A stretch of 64,000 nucleotides of DNA from Aequoribacter sp049615385 (GTDB lineage: Bacteria; Pseudomonadota; Gammaproteobacteria; Pseudomonadales; Halieaceae). The position numbers were made by a program, and so were the translations under genes. A model generated the notes under the pieces. That model ran no database searches, was not told the origin of the DNA, and saw only the letters and a list, made by a program, of their open reading frames with translations. Shown here piece by piece: positions 1 to 7,979 of the stretch. The number at the start of each line of letters is the position of its first letter. Position 1 is the first letter of the stretch. The stretch lies in NCBI RefSeq assembly GCF_049615385.1, contig NZ_JBMZFL010000013.1; one strand, written 5' to 3'.

Positions 1-1187
1 GCAATCGGGGTTAACAGCGCCATGAGGTTATCGGCTTGTTTAGCTTGCTCTTCGTTGCCAGCGCGAATAATGTCGCCCTGCAAAGCCAAAAAGAATAAAA
101 ATGCTCGGCTTCCCTCGGCTATGGCGCGCTGTGTTAGCAGCATACGGCGAACGTCAGGGTGCACTAAGATGGGATCTGCTGGGCCGTCGGGATTTTTCGG
201 ACCCGTTAATGAGCGCATTGCGAGACGCTCACGCGCGTAATTAAAGGCGCCTTGATACGCCAACTCAGCATGACACAAACCTTGAACTGCGGTTCCTAAG
301 CGTGCGGCGTTCATAAACGTAAACATACAGTTAAGACCGCGATTCTCAGGCCCAATTAAGTAACCCTTGGCGCCGTCAAAATTCATAACGCAGGTGGCAG
401 AAGCTTTAATTCCCATTTTCGATTCGATCGAAGCACAGTTGAGCGCGTTTCGGTCCCCCAAGGTACCGTCTTCATTCACGTTTACCTTGGGCACTACGAA
501 CAGCGAAATACCCTTGGTGCCCTCGGGCGCACCCTCTATGCGTGCAATCACGATGTGTACGATATTTTCAGCCATATCGTGCTCGCCGGCGCTGATAAAG
601 ATCTTTGTCCCGTGTAGCGAGAAGCTACCGTCGTCGTTGCGGACTGCTTTGGTGCGAAGCAAGCCCAAGTCGGTACCGCAGTGCGGCTCGGTGAGGCACA
701 TTGTGCCGGTCCACTCACCGGAAATCAGGCGTGTTAAGTAGCGTTGTTTTTGCTCTTCACTGCCATGCTCTTCCAAGGTTTTGATGGCCCCGTGGCTCAA
801 GCCGGGATACATCGACCAAGCCCAGTTTGCGGTCCCAGTGAGCTCGCTCATGCATAAACCCAAGGTATTGGGCATTCCCTGACCGCCGTACTCAACATCC
901 GCCGCTAACGAAGGCCAACCGCCCTCGACGTACTGGGCGTACGCTTGAGCAAATCCCGCGGGGGTTTTGACGCCCTCGGGGGTCCATTGGCAACCCTCTT
1001 CGTCACCCGACTCATTGAGGGGTGCAAGCACGTCTTCACAGAATTTTGCGCTTTGCTCCAGAATTGCATCGATCAGGTCGGGACTAACTTCCTCAAATTC
1101 CGGCAATGAGGTGTACACATCATCAACGCCTAAAACATCGTGAAGGACAAATTGCAGATCTCGGGTGGGCGCTTTGTAGGTAGGCAT
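1..1187 (-). CDS. Acyl-CoA dehydrogenase, C-terminal part outside window
   Basis: The first 395 residues are present; the gene runs off the left edge, so the C-terminus is missing because of the window and not by mutation. The product should be an FAD enzyme introducing the trans-2 double bond into acyl-CoA during beta-oxidation. The N-terminus MPTYKAPTRDLQFVLHDVL is typical of the long (about 590-600 residue) family with an extra N-terminal domain. The flavin-site segment GEWTGTMCLTEPHCGTDLG and the following beta-domain are readable. The start is ATG at 1187 with an AGGAGA ribosome binding site just upstream. No partner fatty-acid gene is visible, so chain-length preference cannot be judged. 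Confidence 0.9.
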   Translation of the reverse strand, partial: MPTYKAPTRDLQFVLHDVLGVDDVYTSLPEFEEVSPDLIDAILEQSAKFCEDVLAPLNESGDEEGCQWTPEGVKTPAGFAQAYAQYVEGGWPSLAADVEYGGQGMPNTLGLCMSELTGTANWAWSMYPGLSHGAIKTLEEHGSEEQKQRYLTRLISGEWTGTMCLTEPHCGTDLGLLRTKAVRNDDGSFSLHGTKIFISAGEHDMAENIVHIVIARIEGAPEGTKGISLFVVPKVNVNEDGTLGDRNALNCASIESKMGIKASATCVMNFDGAKGYLIGPENRGLNCMFTFMNAARLGTAVQGLCHAELAYQGAFNYARERLAMRSLTGPKNPDGPADPILVHPDVRRMLLTQRAIAEGSRAFLFFLALQGDIIRAGNEEQAKQADNLMALLTPI

Positions 1188-1239
1188 GTTGGTCTCCTCG
1201 ACTCTATGTTAACAGCGGCAACATTTTGCCGATGACGCC

Positions 1240-1245
1240 ATTATA
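1240..1245 (-). promoter_or_regulatory. Possible -10 box for the acyl-CoA dehydrogenase gene
   Basis: A perfect TATAAT reads on the minus strand about 52 bases upstream of the acyl-CoA dehydrogenase start. No good -35 lies 16-18 bases upstream (ATTTAA at 17 bases); TTGAC directly abuts the box. Apart from this the 1188-1403 gap shows nothing I can interpret. Confidence 0.35.
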
Positions 1246-1403
1246 GTCAAGTTAATTGGGCTTTAAATGGCACTAATCACGAATCACAGCCGCCGACAGC
1301 CCGCGCTCGATTGATGAAGCTTGAACACTAAAGATCGACTTCGACACCAGAAACACCCGCCCCGTGTGGCAATCTACATTGAGTTAACCACAAGGACCCG
1401 CTC

Positions 1404-2150
1404 ATGCGTATTCAGCAACACGCTAATTTGCTACTCAATACTCTCTTACCCAAAATATGCCGACTGTGTCAGCAACATTCGGATACCGATCACACACTTT
1501 GTACGTTCTGCAGAGACAGCCTTGTACAGAACACACCTGCGTGTATGCGATGCGGAGAGTATCTGCCAGCCTCTATTACGCACGGCTGCCCCTACTGCAC
1601 GCCAGGGCGATTTGCCTTCGACGCCTGCCACGCACCTTGGCAATACAGCGAGGGTTTACGCTACCTAATTCATCGATGGAAATTTGTTCAAACCACCAAC
1701 CTGACGTCGGCTCTGGCAGACTTGCTACTTGAGGGGCTCCCAACCAATCAGGCCATCGACAGACTGATACCCATGCCCTTGCACTGGCGCAGAACCTGGC
1801 AGCGTGGATATAACCAATGTGCTTTATTGGCGGAATACGTGTCGAGAAAGCTCACCATTGAGGTAAGCCACTCGCTCAGCTGCACCATGTACCAAGCGCC
1901 GCAGCATAAAACCCCTCATCGACAAGCTCGAGAACTATCGGATAAACACTTTCGTTGCGGGCAAAACCTAGAGGGCTTACGCTTAGCCCTAATCGATGAT
2001 GTAATGACAACCGGACAAACTGCTCATCGAGCCGCGCAATGTTTAAAAAACGCCGGCGCTGAATACGTAACAATTTGGTGTATCGCTAAAACACCCAAAC
2101 CAGGAGCCCCATGCGCCAGTACTGCTTCAAACTCTTATGCTGTGCACTAA
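1404..2150 (+). CDS. comF: ComF family double zinc ribbon phosphoribosyltransferase-like protein
   Basis: This 248-residue protein has the ComF layout: an N-terminal double zinc ribbon with CxxC pairs (CRLC, CTFC, CMRC, CPYC within residues 18-58) and a C-terminal phosphoribosyltransferase fold with the PRPP-loop motif LALIDDVMTTGQTAH near residue 195. ComF/GntX proteins take part in DNA uptake or use of external DNA as nutrient; their biochemical reaction is poorly defined. An AAGGA site precedes the ATG. The last 40 bases overlap modA in another frame, implying coupled translation. In many gammaproteobacteria comF sits opposite bioB; that arrangement is absent here. Confidence 0.9.
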   Translation: MRIQQHANLLLNTLLPKICRLCQQHSDTDHTLCTFCRDSLVQNTPACMRCGEYLPASITHGCPYCTPGRFAFDACHAPWQYSEGLRYLIHRWKFVQTTNLTSALADLLLEGLPTNQAIDRLIPMPLHWRRTWQRGYNQCALLAEYVSRKLTIEVSHSLSCTMYQAPQHKTPHRQARELSDKHFRCGQNLEGLRLALIDDVMTTGQTAHRAAQCLKNAGAEYVTIWCIAKTPKPGAPCASTASNSYAVH

Positions 2151-2812
2151 GCTCACTTGCGCTATCTGCAAACGCGTCCGTTCTGCGGGTTGCTGTGGCA
2201 TCAAACTTTGTCCCGGTACTTGAAGCTTTAGTTGAAGCCGTGCCACCCCCCGATAAAGTCACAATCATCTCGGGCGCCACGGGGGCTCTTAGCAACCAAA
2301 TTCTGATGGGTGCCCCTTTCGATGTGCTGCTAGCGGCCGATGAGGACAGACCGACAACACTTGCGAGCGAGAAGCAGCTAACGCCCCCTATCTGCTATGC
2401 CCAAGGACAACTCGTACTAATGGGCGCGCAAGCTCTTGCAGACCTTAACGCAGGTGGACGTATTGCAATCGCCAATCCACTGACAGCGCCTTATGGACGA
2501 GCCGCCCAAGAAGTGCTGCAACGCGTCAATATTCCTTCCTTGCAGGTTATTCAGGGTAACAACGCACAGCAAGCTTATCAATTTAAAGCCAGTGGTAACG
2601 TGATGTTTGCCTTAGTGCCGGCCTCATTGGCCGAGGGTCTCGCGATTCCGAGCGATTGGTACAGCCCAATTGAGCAATTCGCCGTCTCTGTAAGACCCGC
2701 AGGGCACATCAACCACCAAAGCGCCGAGGCGTTTTTGTTGTGGCTATCGAGTGAAGAAGTACAATCACGCTTACACCAATACGGTTATAGCCGCTGCCAA
2801 CATGACTCTTGA
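2111..2812 (+). CDS. modA: Molybdate ABC transporter substrate-binding protein
   Basis: The 233-residue protein begins with a signal peptide (hydrophobic residues 6-20, likely cleavage after ALSANA at residue 22) and should be a periplasmic molybdate/tungstate-binding protein. The mature start SVLRVAVASNFVPVLEALVE and the segment ISGATGALSNQILMGAPFDVLLAAD match ModA, where such residues line the oxyanion site. The start is ATG with AGGAG just upstream, inside the end of comF. The end overlaps modB by 11 bases. No ModE regulator or clear ModE box was found nearby. Confidence 0.92.
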   Translation: MRQYCFKLLCCALSSLALSANASVLRVAVASNFVPVLEALVEAVPPPDKVTIISGATGALSNQILMGAPFDVLLAADEDRPTTLASEKQLTPPICYAQGQLVLMGAQALADLNAGGRIAIANPLTAPYGRAAQEVLQRVNIPSLQVIQGNNAQQAYQFKASGNVMFALVPASLAEGLAIPSDWYSPIEQFAVSVRPAGHINHQSAEAFLLWLSSEEVQSRLHQYGYSRCQHDS

Positions 2813-3479
2813 TGTACTGACAATAACGCTCAAGCTAGCCTCAGTAACAACCCTGATTCTGCTGTTGTTGTCCCCCCCTATTGCTTGGTGGTTAAGCAGA
2901 GGGCACTCATGGTCGCGATCGATCGTTGAGGCTGTCGTAGCGCTTCCCCTGGTGTTGCCCCCGACGGTACTGGGATTTTACCTGTTGATTTTTTTTGCCC
3001 CCAACACCGCGCTGGGTCAGTTTTGGCAAGCACTTACCGGCTCACCTTTGAGTTTTAGCTTTTCCGCTCTAGTGATTGGCTCAGTCATTTACTCTATACC
3101 CTTTGTAGTCCAACCCCTACAAAGCGCCTTTCAACAAATTCCCATTGGCATTTTAGAGTCAGCGGCGTCGCTAGGGGCCACATCCATTGATCGCTTCTTC
3201 AGTATCGTGTTGCCTATGTGTAAGCGAAGTTTCATTACCGCGGGCTGCCTGGGCTTTGCACATACGGTTGGCGAGTTTGGCGTGGTACTCATGATTGGCG
3301 GGAATATTCCAGGCGAGACCCAAGTGCTGTCGATCGCCTTGTTCGACTCAGTCGAGCGCCTCAACTTTGCCGAAGCCCATGCCGTTGCCGGCGGCTTGTT
3401 GGTATTTTCTCTGGCTGTATTGATTAGCCTCTATCGCCTAAACCCTGCCGATACTCATTCTTCGTGGGTAAGCCGATGA
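2802..3479 (+). CDS. modB: Molybdate ABC transporter permease
   Basis: A 225-residue inner-membrane permease with about five hydrophobic helices. The cytoplasmic EAA-like loop ESAASLGATSIDRFFSIVLP (about residues 130-150) is the site that docks on the ATPase. The ATG at 2802 gives the usual ModB N-terminus (MTLDVLTITLKLASVT); a longer frame would begin deep inside modA and adds a hydrophilic tail unlike the family. The 11-base overlap with modA indicates translational coupling. It forms the transport channel with ModA and ModC. Confidence 0.92.
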   Translation: MTLDVLTITLKLASVTTLILLLLSPPIAWWLSRGHSWSRSIVEAVVALPLVLPPTVLGFYLLIFFAPNTALGQFWQALTGSPLSFSFSALVIGSVIYSIPFVVQPLQSAFQQIPIGILESAASLGATSIDRFFSIVLPMCKRSFITAGCLGFAHTVGEFGVVLMIGGNIPGETQVLSIALFDSVERLNFAEAHAVAGGLLVFSLAVLISLYRLNPADTHSSWVSR

Positions 3480-3528
3480 TGACCAGCGCCAAGCCTTGCA
3501 CAGAGCGCAGCCAGGCTGAGTTCGACCG

Positions 3529-4566
3529 ATGAGCTTAGTGTTTAGAGCCCGCAATAATATGGTTTTTGGCGCGGTTGAGTTGACGCTAAAAAATCATACG
3601 TGCACGGTAATTTTTGGGCCCAGTGGAAGCGGCAAGACCAGTCTACTGCGCGCGATCGCCGGACTTCCAAGTCCACTGGTAGTTACCCAACTGACTGTCG
3701 ATGAGCGCGATTTGAGTCATTTGCCCCCACATCAACGCCCCGTCGTACTGAGCGCCCAGAATGCTGCGCTGTTCCCACACCTCACCGTTCATCAAAATCT
3801 AGTGTATGGACTAACAAGACGGCAAGGAAACATCTCTGACGTGCAGCACGTCGTCGAGGGCTTAGGCGTCAGTCCCTTGCTCGAGCGAATGCCCGCGAGC
3901 TTATCCGGCGGCGAGGCACAGCGAGTGGCATTAGGGCGGGCCTTACTGGCCAACCCATCATGGTTGCTTCTGGACGAACCCCTGACGAATCTGGATCAGA
4001 ACGCCCGCAAGCAAATCGTCAAATTTTTGAGCGACTGGCGCAAGCAGCGGCAGATTAGCGTCATTTACGTTACTCATGATATTCCAGAAGCGTTAGCGCT
4101 GGCCGACCACGTCATTACTTTAGCAAACGGAAAGGTCATGAAATCGGGGCACCCTGACGTGTTATTGGGCTACGAAGATTCGCAACAAGACCTGAGCAGC
4201 GTTTTGTCCGCGCACCTAACGCACCACCACAAAGACGATAAGTTAAGCGAACTGCTACTCGAGGGAAATCGTTTACTCGTACCCGAGATCGCAACAAACG
4301 ACGACACCAAACCGCTTTACCTTCAAATTGCGGCAAAAGATGTCAGCTTGGCTTTGGAACGCCCTGAGCGGAGTAGTATCTTGAACTTGCTCCCGTGTAC
4401 CATTGGTACCATTGATATTGGCAATGAAGCGAGCGCCACCATTACGCTCAATCTAGGTGCTCAGCAGTTACTCGCTAAAATCACGCGCCGCTCGGTGCGC
4501 GAACTCGACTTACAGGTCGGACAAGAGGTATGGGCCCAGGTCAAAGGTATTTCGCTACAGACCTAA
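3529..4566 (+). CDS. modC: Molybdate ABC transporter ATP-binding protein
   Basis: This 345-residue ATPase energises the ModB channel. Visible motifs are Walker A GPSGSGKT (residues 30-37), the ABC signature LSGGEAQR, Walker B WLLLDEP with the D-loop, and the switch histidine in YVTHD. The C-terminal third (about 280-345) resembles a TOBE/MOP molybdate-binding domain, as in ModC. It lies 49 bases after modB with a weak ribosome binding site. Its TAA stop overlaps the stop of the convergent acyltransferase gene by 4 bases. Confidence 0.92.
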   Translation: MSLVFRARNNMVFGAVELTLKNHTCTVIFGPSGSGKTSLLRAIAGLPSPLVVTQLTVDERDLSHLPPHQRPVVLSAQNAALFPHLTVHQNLVYGLTRRQGNISDVQHVVEGLGVSPLLERMPASLSGGEAQRVALGRALLANPSWLLLDEPLTNLDQNARKQIVKFLSDWRKQRQISVIYVTHDIPEALALADHVITLANGKVMKSGHPDVLLGYEDSQQDLSSVLSAHLTHHHKDDKLSELLLEGNRLLVPEIATNDDTKPLYLQIAAKDVSLALERPERSSILNLLPCTIGTIDIGNEASATITLNLGAQQLLAKITRRSVRELDLQVGQEVWAQVKGISLQT

Positions 4567-5291
4567 GATTTTTTACGGCCGGCTGGATAAATAGTATCGA
4601 GCAACCATTGCCACGTCGTGTTGTCTTTTAGTACGGCCCGATCAATGCCATCAAAAAAGTCGATAACGCCTTGCGGGTCACGGAAATGATCCATCCTCGT
4701 GACCATCTCACGCTCGGGGTCTAAGTGCTTTACGATTTTTGCAGGGTTGCCGGCCACAACGACATTGGCGGGTACCGATTGCGTCACAACCGCACCTGCA
4801 CCAACCACAGAGTTGTCGCCTAGCGTCACGCCTTTCAGAATAGTCGCATGGTCGCCAATCCAGACGTTGTTACCAATGCGAACCGGTCGAGGCTCGGGAT
4901 CGCGAGCGTTACGATCGTACAGTGTGTGCCAATCGGAATCGGTCACATAGGCGCCGTTCGCCATCATCACACCATCACCAATACGTATCTCATCGCTCGC
5001 GCTGATTCGCACACCAGGCGACAACAATGCGGCATCACCTATGATGAGAGTCCCCAGACCCGCATCGCGCCCCCATACGCCCAACTCGACGCGGTGCGAA
5101 GGCTCGCCGATCGCCGTCAGACTGTGACCAATATGAATGTTTGGCCCCGAAATTTTCACATACCAAGGTTTCATGACAGTATGGTACGGCCCCAGTGAGG
5201 CGCATTCAGGTCGCAAAAAATATTCGGTATACCAATGACGAAACTGTAAATGCAGCTTTTTTAGCCAATACGGTCGGTTGTCTTGCTTCAC
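4563..5291 (-). CDS. Left-handed beta-helix O-acyltransferase
   Basis: A 242-residue protein whose central part (about 50-190) carries hexapeptide repeats, including IGDAALLSPGVRIS, IRIGDGVMMANGAYV, IGNNVWIGDHATILKGVTLG and VGAGAVVTQSVPANVVVAGNPAK. This is the acetyl-CoA-dependent beta-helix acyltransferase family (WcaF/NodL/Maa-like); the WHTLYDR segment may carry the catalytic histidine. The acceptor is unknown. The start is GTG at 5291 with GAGGT upstream. It overlaps modC tail to tail by 4 bases and is divergent from the TrmB-like gene. No polysaccharide cluster surrounds it, so a specific function cannot be assigned. Confidence 0.8.
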   Translation of the reverse strand: MKQDNRPYWLKKLHLQFRHWYTEYFLRPECASLGPYHTVMKPWYVKISGPNIHIGHSLTAIGEPSHRVELGVWGRDAGLGTLIIGDAALLSPGVRISASDEIRIGDGVMMANGAYVTDSDWHTLYDRNARDPEPRPVRIGNNVWIGDHATILKGVTLGDNSVVGAGAVVTQSVPANVVVAGNPAKIVKHLDPEREMVTRMDHFRDPQGVIDFFDGIDRAVLKDNTTWQWLLDTIYPAGRKKS

Positions 5292-5383
5292 GCTTACCTC
5301 AAATCTCAGTGGCTTATTAACGCCGTCGCTCGACGAATTGCGCTATGATGACAGCGACCATTCATGAGGTGCAAGTGTAAGCC

Positions 5384-6046
5384 GTGACCAATCTCGGAAA
5401 CTCCAAACCCGTATCAAGCAACCAAATCGCAGTGCATGAGAATCTCGAAGCGATTGTGACGAAGCACCTTTGCACGACCGACCGTACGCCCATACCCGAC
5501 TTTGTGCACGACAGTTTCGAGCTGATGAGGAAAACTCTGAGCCTAACGGGTTTACCGCTCTGGCTAGATTCATTTTGCGGCACGGGTATCAGCACCCGAA
5601 AATTGGCTGAACAAAACCCCAACTTTTGTGTGATCGGCGTGGACCAGTCAGAACAGCGCCTAAAAGCCGAACCACCTGCGGAGTTGACCAATTGTCTGCT
5701 GGTTCGCAGCGACTGCGACGCACTTTGGCGACTCATGGCCGAGCACAAAATCCAAGCGCAGCGTCACACGTTGTTCTACCCAAACCCTTGGCCTAAAGCC
5801 TCACAGCTTAAACGCCGCGTGCACGGCCACGCGAGCTTCAAGGCGCTGCTCGAGATTTCGCCGAACCTTGAACTACGCACAAACTGGGACATTTATGCCC
5901 GTGAATTTACTCAAGCGCTAACCATTGCAAGTCGTCCAACAGAGTTAACGTCTTTTGTACCAAAAGAGCCAATAACGCGTTTCGAAGCGAAGTATATTGC
6001 CAGCCAGCATACGCTGTGGCGGGTTTGCTCGACGACCAGCCCGTGA
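5384..6046 (+). CDS. Divergent TrmB-like SAM methyltransferase
   Basis: A 220-residue relative of tRNA (guanine-46-N7)-methyltransferase. The SAM-binding strand and loop are readable as WLDSFCGTGISTRKLA (about 60-75) followed by GVDQSEQR. The TrmB hallmark region reads YPNPWPKASQLKRR (132-145), against FPDPWHKARHNKRR in Escherichia coli TrmB. By this alignment the conserved Asp and His become Asn134 and Gln141, and the later TDWE motif becomes TNWD (Asn167); the C-terminal TxxE (Thr198, Glu201) is kept. It is therefore probably a paralogue with changed substrate or lost m7G activity. GTG start at 5384. Confidence 0.75.
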   Translation: MTNLGNSKPVSSNQIAVHENLEAIVTKHLCTTDRTPIPDFVHDSFELMRKTLSLTGLPLWLDSFCGTGISTRKLAEQNPNFCVIGVDQSEQRLKAEPPAELTNCLLVRSDCDALWRLMAEHKIQAQRHTLFYPNPWPKASQLKRRVHGHASFKALLEISPNLELRTNWDIYAREFTQALTIASRPTELTSFVPKEPITRFEAKYIASQHTLWRVCSTTSP

Positions 6047-6094
6047 CGTTCTCCTCTGTTTGCGATAGAGTGTTCGCCTAATTTAGGAGGACGC

Positions 6095-6886
6095 ATGACT
6101 CAGGCCAACGACCCCGTATGGGAACGAATTCGCCAAGAAGCTGCGCATGAAGCGCAACAAGAGCCCATACTCGCCAGCTTTTTCCACGCCACGATCTTGA
6201 ACCATCGTAAGCTTGAGTGCGCCCTCAGTTTTCACCTTGCCAGCAAATTAGACAGCCCAACAGTACATGCGCTGCTACTGCGAGAGGTCATCATGCAGGC
6301 CTTCGAAAGCGACCCTGAGCTGGGAATTGCGGTACGCCAAGACCTGCTCGCGGTCGAAGAACGCGACTCAGCATGCCACGAATTATCTGTACCCTTCTTG
6401 CATTTCAAGGGGTTCCACGCTCTGCAAACCTATCGCGTGGCCAATTGGCTGTGGCGGCAAGGCAGACACTCTTTAGCCTTATTCTTTCAAAACAGAATGT
6501 CGAGCGAGTTCGATGTCGATATTCATCCCGCGGCCAAATTAGGACATGGCATCATGCTCGATCATGCCACCGGCTTGGTGATTGGCGAAACCGCAGTGGT
6601 TGGCAACAACGTATCAATACTGCAGTCAGTCACTTTGGGGGGCACGGGCAAAGAAGATGGTGACCGCCATCCAAAAATCGGGGACGGCGTTCTGATCAGC
6701 GCAGGTGCTAAGATATTGGGCAATATCACCGTGGGCGAAGGCGCCAAAGTGGGTTCTGGCTCAGTGGTACTTGACCACGTGCCGCCACACGTCACTGTGG
6801 CCGGCGTGCCCGCCAAAATTGTAGGTCGACCTGCGAGCGAGTTACCCGCACTAGAAATGGATCAGGGCTTCGATAGCGCTAACTAA
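6095..6886 (+). CDS. cysE: Serine O-acetyltransferase
   Basis: CysE makes O-acetylserine from serine and acetyl-CoA, the committed step of cysteine synthesis. The 263-residue protein has the helical N-terminal domain (to about 145) with the family motif FHALQTYRVANWLW, then hexapeptide repeats beginning DIHPAAKLGHGIMLDHATG and VTLGGTGKEDGDRHPKIGDGV split here as consecutive turns, ending VAGVPAKIVG. The aspartate and histidine of the catalytic region (DIHP, DHATG) are present. A strong AGGAGG-type site precedes the ATG. The stop overlaps the convergent hemE stop by 4 bases. Confidence 0.95.
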   Translation: MTQANDPVWERIRQEAAHEAQQEPILASFFHATILNHRKLECALSFHLASKLDSPTVHALLLREVIMQAFESDPELGIAVRQDLLAVEERDSACHELSVPFLHFKGFHALQTYRVANWLWRQGRHSLALFFQNRMSSEFDVDIHPAAKLGHGIMLDHATGLVIGETAVVGNNVSILQSVTLGGTGKEDGDRHPKIGDGVLISAGAKILGNITVGEGAKVGSGSVVLDHVPPHVTVAGVPAKIVGRPASELPALEMDQGFDSAN

Positions 6887-7959
6887 CGCGCAACAGCCTG
6901 GTGGTAAACCGGCGACAATTCTACGACTGCGTCGACAAAGGCCTTTACGTGATCAGGGTTAACACCAGGCGTTACACCGTGCCCGAGGTTAAAGATGTGG
7001 CCTGAACCATGACCGAAGCTTTCTAAGATAGTCGCAACCTCTTCACGAATTCGCGCTGGACTCGCGTATAAGATCGCAGGGTCCATATTGCCTTGCAAAG
7101 CGACTCGACTACCAATTTGTTGGCGCGCCGAACCGATATCGGTCGTCCAATCCAAACCTACGCAGTTAGCGCCGCAATCTGCAATTGAAGACAACCACTG
7201 CCCACCGTTCTTGGTAAACACAATCACGGGCACGGAGCGACCATCCGCTTCTTTCGTCAGTTGCGCGATAATTCGCTGCATGTACTTCAGCGAAAACACT
7301 TTGTAGGCCGAGGCACTTAAACTGCCGCCCCAGGTATCAAAAATTTGTACGGCCTGCGCACCCGCTGCAATTTGCGCGTTTAGGTAATCTGCTACTGCAT
7401 CGGCCAACAAGGCCAGCAACTTATGCATCACTTCAGGCTGGTCATAGGCCATAGCTTTAACGCGAGCAAAATCTTTGCTACTGCCGCCTTCAACCATATA
7501 AGTTGCCAGTGTCCACGGGCTGCCAGAAAAGCCAATCAAAGGGACTTCACCATTCAATTCATTACGAATCGCGCTGACCGCGTCCATAACGTAGCTCAAA
7601 TCGTCTACCGCCTTGAAATCATTCAAGGCATCGATATCTGCCTCGGAGCGCACCGTCTTGTGGAACCTAGGTCCTTCACCCTCTTCAAAATACAGACCCA
7701 GACCCAGTGCATCTGGAATGGTCAAAATATCCGAGAACAGGATGGCTGCGTCCATTGGGTAACGACGCAAGGGCTGCATCGTGACTTCGCAAGCCAGTTC
7801 TGTGTTCTTACAAAGATCCAAAAAAGAGCCAGCCTGTGCGCGCGTTGCCCGATACTCAGGTAAATAGCGGCCCGCCTGACGCATCATCCAAATAGGCGTA
7901 CGGTCGACAGGTTGACGCATTAACGCGCGTAAAAAACGATCATTTTTTAAATTCGACAC
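6883..7959 (-). CDS. hemE: Uroporphyrinogen decarboxylase
   Basis: HemE removes four carboxyl groups from uroporphyrinogen III to give coproporphyrinogen III in haem synthesis. The family signature TPIWMMRQAGRYLPEYRATR lies near the N-terminus, and GFSGSPWTLATYMVEGGSS and LGHGVTPGVNPDHVKAFVD follow. I place the start at GTG 7959 (VSNLKNDRFLRALMRQP), matching the usual HemE N-terminus and giving 358 residues; a longer frame would overlap the end of gltD. It follows gltD by 20 bases, so the two are likely co-transcribed. The ribosome binding site is weak. Confidence 0.95.
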   Translation of the reverse strand: MSNLKNDRFLRALMRQPVDRTPIWMMRQAGRYLPEYRATRAQAGSFLDLCKNTELACEVTMQPLRRYPMDAAILFSDILTIPDALGLGLYFEEGEGPRFHKTVRSEADIDALNDFKAVDDLSYVMDAVSAIRNELNGEVPLIGFSGSPWTLATYMVEGGSSKDFARVKAMAYDQPEVMHKLLALLADAVADYLNAQIAAGAQAVQIFDTWGGSLSASAYKVFSLKYMQRIIAQLTKEADGRSVPVIVFTKNGGQWLSSIADCGANCVGLDWTTDIGSARQQIGSRVALQGNMDPAILYASPARIREEVATILESFGHGSGHIFNLGHGVTPGVNPDHVKAFVDAVVELSPVYHQAVAR

Positions 7960-7979
7960 AAACTCGCTCGCTGTAAAAG

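Noticed and set aside
1188..1403. A small gene or RNA in the longest gap
   Set aside because: The only frames there overlap the comF start in the wrong frame and have no ribosome binding site; no stem-loop or tRNA-like fold was found.
7423..7863. A 146-codon plus-strand open frame opposite hemE
   Set aside because: No motif or start signals, and fully contained within the intact hemE gene.
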